DNA of 64,000 bases. Origin: Acidobacteriota bacterium (GTDB lineage: Bacteria > Acidobacteriota > UBA6911 > JACQSX01). The notes under the pieces are model-generated. The model was not told the DNA's origin. It did no database searches and saw only the letters and a list, made by a program, of their open reading frames with translations. Positions 47,045-55,872 of this stretch are shown piece after piece. The stretch is from contig JACQSX010000010.1 of assembly GCA_016211105.1 (NCBI GenBank), forward strand, positions 276,913 to 340,912, written 5' to 3'. Within the stretch, counting starts at the first letter, position 1. Every line of letters begins with the position of its first letter. The position numbers and the translations under genes are program-made.

Positions 47045-47409
47045 GAATTGTCACCGCGCTCGTCAACGCCCGCGGAGTCCTCAAGTGAATCAGGACTTTC
47101 TCCCGCTTCAAGTCGATCCACCATCTCGTCGAACTCAGGGCCCAGGTCCTCGCCCGCCTCGTGGCCAAGTTTTCTCATCATGCGCGCCATCGATTTGGGA
47201 TCATTCTCGTCCAGGTTACCCCACATTGCCGGGTCGGCAAGGTTCTCGATGCGGCTTTCCTCGGAACGCAATATTCCGACGCGTGAAATCAATTTTCTGA
47301 CATTAGCGCTGCCGCACCGGCATTTGACGTGATCGGCATCGGAGCTACGCCAAAAAAGGCGTGAAAAGCGACAATTACAATCAGAGCACCGGTATTCGTA
47401 GATTGGCAT
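47026..47409 (-). CDS. FmdB-family zinc ribbon protein
   Basis: MPIYEYRCSDCNCRFSRLFWRSSDADHVKCRCGSANVRKLISRVGIL; convergent overlap with the preceding GT gene. Confidence 0.8.
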   Translation of the reverse strand: MPIYEYRCSDCNCRFSRLFWRSSDADHVKCRCGSANVRKLISRVGILRSEESRIENLADPAMWGNLDENDPKSMARMMRKLGHEAGEDLGPEFDEMVDRLEAGESPDSLEDSAGVDERGDNSHTNFT

Positions 47410-47548
47410 TGGGTTAATATAGGTCGGTTTACAGGAGTTGGCAAGATCTGATGCGGGTGATCGGGTTTGGCAAGCCAAAGGAATTCCAAAGAAAGCGCCA
47501 AATTTCTCGTGATCCCGCCCGAGCCAATACATCGTCACGGTATCCTTC

Positions 47549-48925
47549 ATGCGCGTAGCGATTGATTGCAAACCATTGCAGGAAGGAGCGGCAGGCGTGC
47601 GCTCTTATTTGCGCAACCTGTTGCCTCAGTTGGCTTCCTTGCCCGGGATACAGCTAACCTGTTTTTTTTCCTCTGCTTTCAGAGTTCCTGACTTGCCTCC
47701 GGGAGTACAAGCTAGGTCGGTGCCAGGACCGTGGATCAACAACTGGGTATGGATGGAATGGCAGCTACCACGCGCGGTCCGAGCGTACCATGGGCGGGTA
47801 TCGGCTGCCAGGGATCCGGTGTCAGCTCGAAAGGCTCAACACACAACTGGGCGAGATCGTACCGTGGGCTGTCAAACCCCGGATGTCGATCATCTCATTC
47901 GACGTGGCGATCTCGCAGTCCTCGATTCCGGGTCCGGTGTCCCTGAACCTCTAGGCCGGGCATCCAACTCCGGGTTGCCAACGCTCAAACGTGAATCTCC
48001 GATTCCTGACTCCCCCCTCCCGAACTCCAACTCCCGATCCCCGAGCCCGATCGACGTTTTCCATTTCCCTGCTTACACTGCTTCATCAAGAGTGTCTTGC
48101 AAGAAGGTCGTCAGCGTCTACGATGTCAGTTATGCGGCCCACCCCGAATGGTATCCGTATGCGGCTGGGAAGTTTCGACAGAGATTCTACCTGCGGTCGG
48201 CCGAAGGCGCCGATGCCGTGATCACCACGTCGGATTTCTCCAAGGATGAAATCGTCCGAGTTTATTCGGTCCGACCCGAGCGCGTTTTCCGCATCCACCT
48301 TGCCTCGGGGCTGGAGGGTGTGCGCCCGGCACAACGTTGGGAGCGGGGGGGGCAGTTGCGCGCCTACCTGTTGCACGTCGGCGATCTGCATACCCGGCGA
48401 AATTTGCTCACGGCGTTGGATGCACTTCGGATGGTAGCGACGGAACTCGATCTAGAATTTGTCTTCATCGGCCGGGATCTCGGCGCGCGCGCCGAGATCC
48501 AGCGACACGCCGTGGCGTCGGGGTGCGCAGACCGCCTGCGCTTTCTGCACGACGTTCCAGTGGAGCAAATGCCCCACTGGTATCAAAATGCGATGGTCCT
48601 GGTCTATCCATCGCGTTATGAAGGATTCGGATTGCCCCTGCTCGAGGCGATGCAGTGGGGTTGCCCGGTGGTGGCGTCACGGGCAGCTTCCATTCCCGAG
48701 GTCACGGGCGACGCCGCCTGGCTGGTGGATCCGGACAGCGCGCAGCAAATGGCGACCGCCATTCGAGCGGTTCGGCAGCAACCGGAGATGCGAGCAACCC
48801 TGGTCACACGAGGTTTCGAAAGAGTGAAAAACTTTAGCTGGAGAGAAACGGCAGCACAGACACTCGGGGTTTACCAGCATGTCTTGGAGTCCAAGGACCC
48901 AAAGTCGCAAGAATGCAAGGTTTGA
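47549..48925 (+). CDS. GT4-type glycosyltransferase with in-frame low-complexity insertion
   Basis: MRVAIDCKPLQEGAAGVRSYLRNLLPQL, VVSVYDVSYAAHPEWYP, LLHVGDLHTRRNLLTALDAL, VYPSRYEGFGLPLLEAMQWGCPVVASRAASIPEVTGDAAWLVDP. Confidence 0.88.
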   Translation: MRVAIDCKPLQEGAAGVRSYLRNLLPQLASLPGIQLTCFFSSAFRVPDLPPGVQARSVPGPWINNWVWMEWQLPRAVRAYHGRVSAARDPVSARKAQHTTGRDRTVGCQTPDVDHLIRRGDLAVLDSGSGVPEPLGRASNSGLPTLKRESPIPDSPLPNSNSRSPSPIDVFHFPAYTASSRVSCKKVVSVYDVSYAAHPEWYPYAAGKFRQRFYLRSAEGADAVITTSDFSKDEIVRVYSVRPERVFRIHLASGLEGVRPAQRWERGGQLRAYLLHVGDLHTRRNLLTALDALRMVATELDLEFVFIGRDLGARAEIQRHAVASGCADRLRFLHDVPVEQMPHWYQNAMVLVYPSRYEGFGLPLLEAMQWGCPVVASRAASIPEVTGDAAWLVDPDSAQQMATAIRAVRQQPEMRATLVTRGFERVKNFSWRETAAQTLGVYQHVLESKDPKSQECKV

Positions 48926-49063
48926 ACTGGACTGCTCTCCGTGTCACAGCCCGTTCGACCGCAGTCCATTGTTCGTCACGCCTCCACTGCCATCACACCG
49001 TGATTTGCCTTTGCCGGCGGGTTTGCCTTAACGAAGTCGATTGTCAGCCGGAATTTTGCGACT

Positions 49064-51043
49064 TTGCGGCGTGGCGTCTTTGCGGTAAATTCGTATCGCA
49101 ACGACGCAAGCCGTGAGAGGGAAACATTGAGGCGGATTTTTGTGTTACTTTTTCAAAGCCGGCAGCGAAAGCTGCTTCAGACTTTGCATTTGGGCGTCCT
49201 TACGTTCTTTTTCTTCGGTTACGTCCCGGCTGTACCTGGCGGTCCCAGGTGGAACATCCTTTTGTTTACCATCGATTCCTGTAATGCCAGTCGGATGAGC
49301 CTGTATGGAAATGGAGTCGAGACCACACCCACTTTAGATCGCTGGGCCCAGCAAGCGACCGTTTTTCAGCAGGCTCACAGTGTTTCCGCCTGGACGGCTC
49401 CAGGATTGGTTTCTATTTTGTCTGGAACCTTGCCGGGCGTTCATGGTGTGGATTCCCGTGATCGCCACGCGGAAGGCACGCTTCCGACGCTCTTGAAGAT
49501 CTTCCAGCAGCAGGGATATGAAGTTCCGAATCTGAACTTCTTTACTTTTGCTCCCTACTACCAGAACCTCGGGTTGCCCTCGATTGACAGAAGCTACTTC
49601 ACGGAAAATGACGGCGACGAGCTTTTAAACTACCTCGATCGGAACGCGGAGCGGCCATTTTTCATCTGGTACCACACCACCAAGGTCCATCAGCCGTACA
49701 ATCCTCCTGAAGATGTTTTAAAAAGGATTTTGGAGATGGAAGATGAAGTCGCCAGTCATCGGTCATCGGTCATCGGTCAGAAAGAAATTGCAGGGCGGCA
49801 AAAGACAAACTGGGACGAAGCTCTTGGAACTGCAGCCATCCAAGCGGTTCGGAACGGCGCGATCGTACCGAGAGGATCCGTGAAGTTTCAACCCGGGGAT
49901 CAGCGCGCCCTCTGGGCGGTGTATGACGGAGAGCTTTACAATATGGATGCCTTTTTTGGACGTGTTCTGGAGAAACTACGCCAGAAAGGGGTGGAAGGCC
50001 GCACCTTGGTCGTGCTGACTGCCGACCATGGGGAGGAACTCCTGGAGCACGGATTTGTGGGACATGCCAGCACGTCGCTGAGTGCAAAGTTGTTTGAGGA
50101 GGTTACGCATATTCCGCTCATCTTTCGACTTCCAGGCCAGGTAAAAGGGAGAAGGATTTCAGGTTTGGTACAACAAATCGACATCGCTCCGACCATTCTC
50201 GACCTCTTAGAATTCCCCGTACCCGGAACCATGCAGGGTGCGAGCTTAAAAGGCCTTCTGGCCAATGAGTCCGAAGTTGGGGGTGGAGAAAAAGTCAAGG
50301 GAAGGGGAAACGCGATGACTGCAGTCCAAAATGCCGAGGATCTGAAGGATTCCTATGCTGCTGTGCCGCCTGGTCGCTCTCGATCCGGGAAGCGCATGGG
50401 AGGAAGAACCAAGGGAACCGCCGTGCCGTTACGGTCTCAACTTTTTCTGGAGAGCGTTATCGCGGGCAATCAAACCACGAAGGAACGAGAAAGTATGTGG
50501 GTGAAGGGGATCCGTACCGGGGCGTTGAAATACATCCAGGAGGTGAGCGGTGGACGAATTACCAATGAGTATTTGTTCAATCTGAACCAGGATCCGAGGG
50601 AACAGAAGAATCTAGCGCCGCTGAGAAAGAGAGATGTGGCGCATTTTCGAAAGCAGGTTCTCCAGACAACAGTGCAGAACCAAGGGCTGCGTGATCAATA
50701 CTCCCCTCCGCAATTTGCATCCAAGGCGGCTGATGAGCGCGTCAAGGAGTGTCCCACGCTCGAAATGCCCGAGCCTGGGCAAACGCTGGAGTATCATCTC
50801 CACACTGGCGCCATGCTGTTTCAGTGGAAAGGCGATGCGAATGTCGAATACATCATTGAATATGACATTGGCCTTGGAGATCATCAGGTGGCCGGCCAGT
50901 ATGAGGCCAAAGGCAATTATCAGGTGCTTGGGCCTTTCCCGCCCGAACTTTGGATTTCGTTAAAAGCGTGGAACCCTTTTAAAATTCGCGTCGCATATGC
51001 GGGCACGGAGTGTTGGAGCGAGTGGCGAACGTTCTATTTTTGA
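49064..51043 (+). CDS. Alkaline-phosphatase-superfamily (sulfatase/phosphotransferase-like) protein
   Basis: NILLFTIDSCNASRMSLYGNGVETTPTLDRWAQQATVFQQAHSVSAWTAPGLVSILSGTLPGVHGV, LVVLTADHGEELLEHGFVGHAST.., IAPTILDLLEFPVPGTMQGASL. Confidence 0.85.
   Translation: MRRGVFAVNSYRNDASRERETLRRIFVLLFQSRQRKLLQTLHLGVLTFFFFGYVPAVPGGPRWNILLFTIDSCNASRMSLYGNGVETTPTLDRWAQQATVFQQAHSVSAWTAPGLVSILSGTLPGVHGVDSRDRHAEGTLPTLLKIFQQQGYEVPNLNFFTFAPYYQNLGLPSIDRSYFTENDGDELLNYLDRNAERPFFIWYHTTKVHQPYNPPEDVLKRILEMEDEVASHRSSVIGQKEIAGRQKTNWDEALGTAAIQAVRNGAIVPRGSVKFQPGDQRALWAVYDGELYNMDAFFGRVLEKLRQKGVEGRTLVVLTADHGEELLEHGFVGHASTSLSAKLFEEVTHIPLIFRLPGQVKGRRISGLVQQIDIAPTILDLLEFPVPGTMQGASLKGLLANESEVGGGEKVKGRGNAMTAVQNAEDLKDSYAAVPPGRSRSGKRMGGRTKGTAVPLRSQLFLESVIAGNQTTKERESMWVKGIRTGALKYIQEVSGGRITNEYLFNLNQDPREQKNLAPLRKRDVAHFRKQVLQTTVQNQGLRDQYSPPQFASKAADERVKECPTLEMPEPGQTLEYHLHTGAMLFQWKGDANVEYIIEYDIGLGDHQVAGQYEAKGNYQVLGPFPPELWISLKAWNPFKIRVAYAGTECWSEWRTFYF
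49754..49780 (+). repeat. Heptanucleotide tandem repeat (GGTCATC)3+ inside the sulfatase-like CDS
   Basis: AGTCATC GGTCATC GGTCATC GGTCAG. Confidence 0.75.
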
Positions 51044-52474
51044 GTGAGTGTGCCGTTCGACATGATTGAGGCGGGACAGCGCAGAAAACTTCGCATTCTG
51101 GTGACCCTGCTGGGCGATTTGACGGCAGTTGCCCTGGCCTATGTGGCGGCGTTTTATCTGCGCGCCATGATTCCGCTTGCTCGGAGTTACATGCCGTTTG
51201 GACGCTTCTTCCAGGTGAAGCATTATTGGCTGCTTTTGTTTGTGTCCCAAGCGGCGGTGCTTTATTTTTTCGGTCTTTATGATCGCATCCACCAGGACCA
51301 AAAACGGCAAGCGTTGCTGCAAATCCCCGTGGCGCTGTTCATCCAGTTCCTGCTGGTCGTGGCGTTTTACTTTTTTGCCGGAGAGTTCTTGTTTCCTCGC
51401 TCTATTTTTGTTGGATTCTACATCCTCAACAACGTATTGATTCTCGCTTGGCGCGGGATGCTAATCGATGTTTACGCTCCCAAGAGCCAAAAGCGTGTGA
51501 TCTTGTTCGGCTTGGGAAAAACGGCGCGCGAATTCATACGAAATTTGGAAGAAAACCCGTATTTTGGTTTGAAGATTGTCGGATTGGTGCAAGAAAACCC
51601 GTCCAATGAATCTCAGAACGGTCCCGTGCCGCCGGCTACGCAATTTGAGGGATATCCCATTCTGGGCACGCGAGACGACCTGGTGCAGGTAGTAGAACGT
51701 CACAAGGTGGATGCCATTGTTATGATACCGGAATCTTCCTGGCAAGATCAGTTGATTGATGCAATCGGTCGCAGCGAGCAGACCAATGCAAATATTTTTG
51801 TGGTTCCCTCAATTTTCGAGATGCTGATTAGCAAAATGCAGCACTTGCAAATTCATGACATCCCGTTGGTGGAGGTGGTGAGGAACCCAACTGCCGGAGC
51901 GCGGTTTTACACCAAGCGCATGTTGGACATCTTCTTTTCCGCACTACTGCTGCTGTTGCTGCTTCCGGTGTTTGCGATCGTGGCGGCAACAATCAGAATT
52001 TCCAGCCCTGGACCTGTAGTTTACAGGCAGAAGCGAGTGGGTAAGGACGGCGCGCTTTTTGTCGTTTACAAATTTCGCACCATGGTGCTGGATGCCGAAG
52101 CAAAGACAGGCGCGGTATTGGCGAGTGAAAACGACGCGCGCGTTACCCCCCTGGGAAAATGGCTGCGACAATTGCGCCTGGACGAGTTGCCGCAACTTGT
52201 TAACATTCTTGAGGGCAACATGAGCTTTGTAGGCCCAAGGCCGGAGCGGCCCGAGTTTGTTGAAAAGTTCAGTGAAACCATCCCCGGGTATCGAGAACGT
52301 TTTAAAATGAAGCCGGGTATTACCGGCTTGGCGCAGGTGCACGGGGAGTATCACACGTCTCCTGAGATGAAGCTGCGCTACGACCTGGCCTATATCCACA
52401 ACCACAACCTTCTCCTGGACCTGATGATCGTGCTAGAAACAATCAAAATTGTGTTGACTCGCAAGGGAGTGTAA
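51044..52474 (+). CDS. Exopolysaccharide polyprenyl glycosylphosphotransferase (WbaP/WcaJ-type)
   Basis: N-terminal TM bundle, CoA-binding-like middle, C-terminal KRMLDIFFSALLLLLLLPVFAIVAATIRISSPGPVVYRQKRVGKDGALFVVYKFRTM..LDELPQLVNILEGNMSFVGPRPERPEFV. Confidence 0.93.
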   Translation: MSVPFDMIEAGQRRKLRILVTLLGDLTAVALAYVAAFYLRAMIPLARSYMPFGRFFQVKHYWLLLFVSQAAVLYFFGLYDRIHQDQKRQALLQIPVALFIQFLLVVAFYFFAGEFLFPRSIFVGFYILNNVLILAWRGMLIDVYAPKSQKRVILFGLGKTAREFIRNLEENPYFGLKIVGLVQENPSNESQNGPVPPATQFEGYPILGTRDDLVQVVERHKVDAIVMIPESSWQDQLIDAIGRSEQTNANIFVVPSIFEMLISKMQHLQIHDIPLVEVVRNPTAGARFYTKRMLDIFFSALLLLLLLPVFAIVAATIRISSPGPVVYRQKRVGKDGALFVVYKFRTMVLDAEAKTGAVLASENDARVTPLGKWLRQLRLDELPQLVNILEGNMSFVGPRPERPEFVEKFSETIPGYRERFKMKPGITGLAQVHGEYHTSPEMKLRYDLAYIHNHNLLLDLMIVLETIKIVLTRKGV

Positions 52475-52485
52475 CGCCCTCAACC

Positions 52486-53265
52486 ATGCATCCCATCTTT
52501 CTTAAAATCGGCAGTCTGACGATTTACACGCATGGAGTCCTGACTGCGCTCGCTTTTCTGGCCGGTATCTGGCTTGTGCTTCGACACGGGCGGGAAGAGA
52601 ATTTGGATGCCGATAAGTTAAATGAATTATTTATTTATATTTTAATTTCCGGCATCGTTGGCGCCCGCCTGTTTTCGGTGCTATTTGACGGAGAGTTCCG
52701 CTGGTATCTGGCTCACCCGATCGAGATTCTGAAGATTTGGCATGGAGGGCTCGTTTACTATGGTGGCTTCATCTTTGGCGTTATTACCAGTATTGTCTTT
52801 CTGAAGGCGCATCGAATGCCGGTCTGGTCCACCGGCGACGTACTGGCGCCCGGAATCTCCCTGGGCCAGATCATTGGCAGAATCGGTTGCCTGGCCGCAG
52901 CCGATTCGTGGGGAAAACCTACCCAGTTGCCGTGGGCGATTACCTATACCGATCCGGAGGCATTGGCCCCGCTGAACGTGCCGTTACATCCCACCGAGTT
53001 GTACATGGTTTTGGGCAATTTAGTGGTTCTGTGGAGTTTGCTTTGGCTGCGCAAACGAAGGAAATTCCACGGCCAGGTCTTCCTTACTTACGGGATCCTA
53101 TATCCCGCGATTCGCTTTGTGATCGAGTTTTATCGCGATGATCCACGCGGGATGTGGTTGGGTGATGCGCTTTCGACGGCTCAGATCATCAGCATCTTAT
53201 TCTTTATAACTTCGCTGATCCTGTATGTTGGCAGGCGAAAGACCGCTGCAGACACGGATCGCTGA
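52486..53265 (+). CDS. lgt: Prolipoprotein diacylglyceryl transferase
   Basis: HPIFLKIGSLTIYTHGVLTALAFLAGIWL, GGLVYYGGFIFGV, GRIGCLAAADSWGKPTQLPWAITY, HPTELYMVLG. Confidence 0.93.
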   Translation: MHPIFLKIGSLTIYTHGVLTALAFLAGIWLVLRHGREENLDADKLNELFIYILISGIVGARLFSVLFDGEFRWYLAHPIEILKIWHGGLVYYGGFIFGVITSIVFLKAHRMPVWSTGDVLAPGISLGQIIGRIGCLAAADSWGKPTQLPWAITYTDPEALAPLNVPLHPTELYMVLGNLVVLWSLLWLRKRRKFHGQVFLTYGILYPAIRFVIEFYRDDPRGMWLGDALSTAQIISILFFITSLILYVGRRKTAADTDR

Positions 53266-53369
53266 GAAGCCCGTGCGGCGCCTCGACAGCGCGGTGGGGG
53301 AGATTTTTCGCGCAGCAACGTAAACGGGTTGGCAGAAGTTTGCCATGGAACGGGAGAGATGAATATGAG

Positions 53370-54161
53370 CTATCTTCGCGTGGAGGGACGAGGAACCAGA
53401 GGCTCGTCGCAGTAGATCGCTCCGATCCACTCCCATCCACCCGTAATGGGTTGCATCAGGAAATAGATGTAATCATACGGCGTACTCCATCCATGGGTCT
53501 CAAGCACAAACCAGCCTTCACGAAATGGATAGTTCTGAACCCTCCGTGTCACCTTGATTCCACGGGCGTAATTCTCATCCAGGAACGTGGCGATTTCTTC
53601 AAGGTCTGAGTTGAGAAACTCGCTTTGGCAAGCCCCGAAAATAAAGTTCACTTTACTCACATATTTCTGCAACGATGCATAGTCCCGGCGCCGCACAGCG
53701 TTACCAAGAACGTTTACCAATTGAATTCGGCTCCTGACACGCCAGGAGCGATCGTTGGAGAGCCAGATGAGCCTTCGACGCGCAGAATCAGCATAACTGT
53801 CCCCAATCTCGTCTTTCTCGTCCGGGTAGTCGACGACGATTTTTTGGTAAAGTTGGCGGGCGCGTTCCGGGAACTTTTCCTCCAGACAACGGCCGATTTC
53901 CAGCAAGTAAGAGGCAAACTGGGTCAGGACTTTTCTATCCCGAGCCCGGTTTAACCACTGCTGTGCCTCGTCGCAATTGCCTCGCTGCAAATAACCGTCG
54001 ATCAGAGTTCGAAACGCTTGATCCTGCGCAATGGGATCCTGGTTGCCGGCGATCGTTGCTTTTAACTTTTCCTCTTCGAGAGAATCACGAACTTGTAGAG
54101 GCACGACAAGTGGAGAAAAGGGGGAGAAAAAAAGGACGGCAAACAAAACTGCCAGCATCAT
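53370..54161 (-). CDS. Secreted hypothetical protein with TPR-like N-terminal half
   Basis: Signal-like MMLAVLFAVLFFSPFSPLVVP; YLQRGNCDEAQQWLNRARD..FPERARQLYQKIVVDYPDEKDEIG. Confidence 0.6.
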   Translation of the reverse strand: MMLAVLFAVLFFSPFSPLVVPLQVRDSLEEEKLKATIAGNQDPIAQDQAFRTLIDGYLQRGNCDEAQQWLNRARDRKVLTQFASYLLEIGRCLEEKFPERARQLYQKIVVDYPDEKDEIGDSYADSARRRLIWLSNDRSWRVRSRIQLVNVLGNAVRRRDYASLQKYVSKVNFIFGACQSEFLNSDLEEIATFLDENYARGIKVTRRVQNYPFREGWFVLETHGWSTPYDYIYFLMQPITGGWEWIGAIYCDEPLVPRPSTRR

Positions 54162-54167
54162 TGAGGC

Positions 54168-54479
54168 TTAACCGGGAGCAGGCTGAGAACGGGAGGGCGC
54201 GGTCTCGTTTACCTCCTCTTCATAGCTGATCAGGTATTCTTTCCATACTCTTCCATCCAATGTGACAGCCCCCAGTTTCCTGATATTGGCGCACTGGAGG
54301 TACTGTTTGGCATCGACCCGGACGGTGACCTGCAATTCGAAGCGGTCCCAGTGCTGAGAGGATTCGGGTATCAGAAAATACAACAAGGCCCGAATCGTGT
54401 GGCTGAACGGTTCCTCGATATAGGTGGCCCAACCGACCAGTTCTTCGTCTACGTAGACTTGGCCATGCTTGATTTCCAT
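54168..54479 (-). CDS. Hypothetical protein
   Basis: 103-aa ORF immediately upstream of 53370..54161 on the same strand; no recognised family. Confidence 0.5.
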   Translation of the reverse strand: MEIKHGQVYVDEELVGWATYIEEPFSHTIRALLYFLIPESSQHWDRFELQVTVRVDAKQYLQCANIRKLGAVTLDGRVWKEYLISYEEEVNETAPSRSQPAPG

Positions 54480-54671
54480 GCGACTGTGATCGTCCTGTAC
54501 AGATTTGAAGAGGAGCGCCGCTACATCATGATGCCCGGGAAGCGGAATTCACCATTTACATGTTTACGTATTCCCTGTCGTCAGACTAAAGCTATCATAA
54601 TTCGAACCGCGGCAAAAACTTTTGTGAACCGCTTTCTTTGTTGCTTGGTCTATTTTTCCAACGGAGGTCGC

Positions 54672-55865
54672 ATGAAACTCGTCAAAGGGATCGTTTTTGT
54701 CATATGGAGCGGAATGCCTCTCATGGCCTTCCCTCAATATCTAGCGCTTTTCACAGAGGACGTGATGAGTTCTCCACAATTTAAGAATCGTTGCGCCACT
54801 TGCCACATCAATCCTGCTGGTGGTGGCCCGCGCAACGATTTCGGCCAAGCTTTCGCGGCAAACAACTTTTCGATTACTCCGGAGTTGCGCGCGCGTTTTC
54901 CCGAACGCTTCCAATACCCAAGGCAGGTGATTGATGAGCACATCGAGATTGATTACGCGGATCCTTCCAACAAGAAGGTGGTGCTGAAAAAAGATGGCGT
55001 GGTCCGGCTGATTGACCCGTCCCATCCGCCTGGATCTGGCGCGGCTGCAAATGTGGTTGGAGAAGCAATATCCGTCACAGCGGGCGGTGGAGTATCGGAA
55101 TGGGACCGTCCTCTGCAAGTTTCCAGTCGCTGGATCAATTTACCCCAGCCGGTCGCGGTACATCGTAACGACGTAAGCTTCGTAGTGCAGCATCGGTTCA
55201 GCGCGCCACTGTTTGTGGGCTCAGCGCCACAGCTCTTCGGCCTGGACAGCACGGCGAACATTTCCTTGGGGTTCAATTTCTGGATCTGGGAGCATGTGAT
55301 GGCGTCTATTTATCGAGCGCGCTTTGACCGCGTCGTGGAAATCGGTGTCGCCGGAGATCTGTGGCAGCAGCAACGCGGCAACCCGGTTTCGCTGGCGGCC
55401 CAAATCGGGGTGGATGGCCGAGACAACTTTGGAGATTTCTATTCCCCTCATCTACAGGTGACGGTAGCGCGGCAATTTGGCAGGCGCGTCGGCGTGCTGC
55501 TTGCGCCGGCAGTGATTTTTAACAGCCAGAGCAGCACGTTGTCCTTTCTGCGCGATTTCGCGACAAAACCCGACAAAGATTACACGGTTAATCTGGGCGC
55601 CGGACTCTCGGCTAAAGTCACGCCTTCGGTCTCGATTGTGGGAGAGTATATCCCTCGAGTGGCGGGTTTTCGAGGTTACTTTACCGACCGGCCGGCTCTT
55701 TCTGTTGCGCTGCAGAAGCAAACGTTTCGCCATGTGTTCAGTGTGGTGATGTCGACTTCGAGGGAAGTGAGCATTGCCGGGTATGGTCCCAATATTGGAA
55801 CGGATGCAAGTGATACCGCCAATCGCCTGAAGATTGGATTTAATATCTTTAGAAAACTGAGGTAA
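54672..55865 (+). CDS. Monoheme cytochrome-like N-terminus fused to a predicted outer-membrane beta-barrel (DUF5777-like)
   Basis: Signal peptide; [21 protein letters not shown] heme motif; C-terminal amphipathic strands ([21 protein letters not shown].., [11 protein letters not shown]). ATG 54672 with ggagg RBS. Confidence 0.72.
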   Translation: MKLVKGIVFVIWSGMPLMAFPQYLALFTEDVMSSPQFKNRCATCHINPAGGGPRNDFGQAFAANNFSITPELRARFPERFQYPRQVIDEHIEIDYADPSNKKVVLKKDGVVRLIDPSHPPGSGAAANVVGEAISVTAGGGVSEWDRPLQVSSRWINLPQPVAVHRNDVSFVVQHRFSAPLFVGSAPQLFGLDSTANISLGFNFWIWEHVMASIYRARFDRVVEIGVAGDLWQQQRGNPVSLAAQIGVDGRDNFGDFYSPHLQVTVARQFGRRVGVLLAPAVIFNSQSSTLSFLRDFATKPDKDYTVNLGAGLSAKVTPSVSIVGEYIPRVAGFRGYFTDRPALSVALQKQTFRHVFSVVMSTSREVSIAGYGPNIGTDASDTANRLKIGFNIFRKLR

Positions 55866-55872
55866 ACAACGA

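Noticed and set aside
54351-54671. 107-residue upstream extension of the cytochrome/barrel ORF
   Set aside because: Signal peptide and RBS place the start at ATG 54672; the extension overlaps the opposite-strand ORF 54168..54479.
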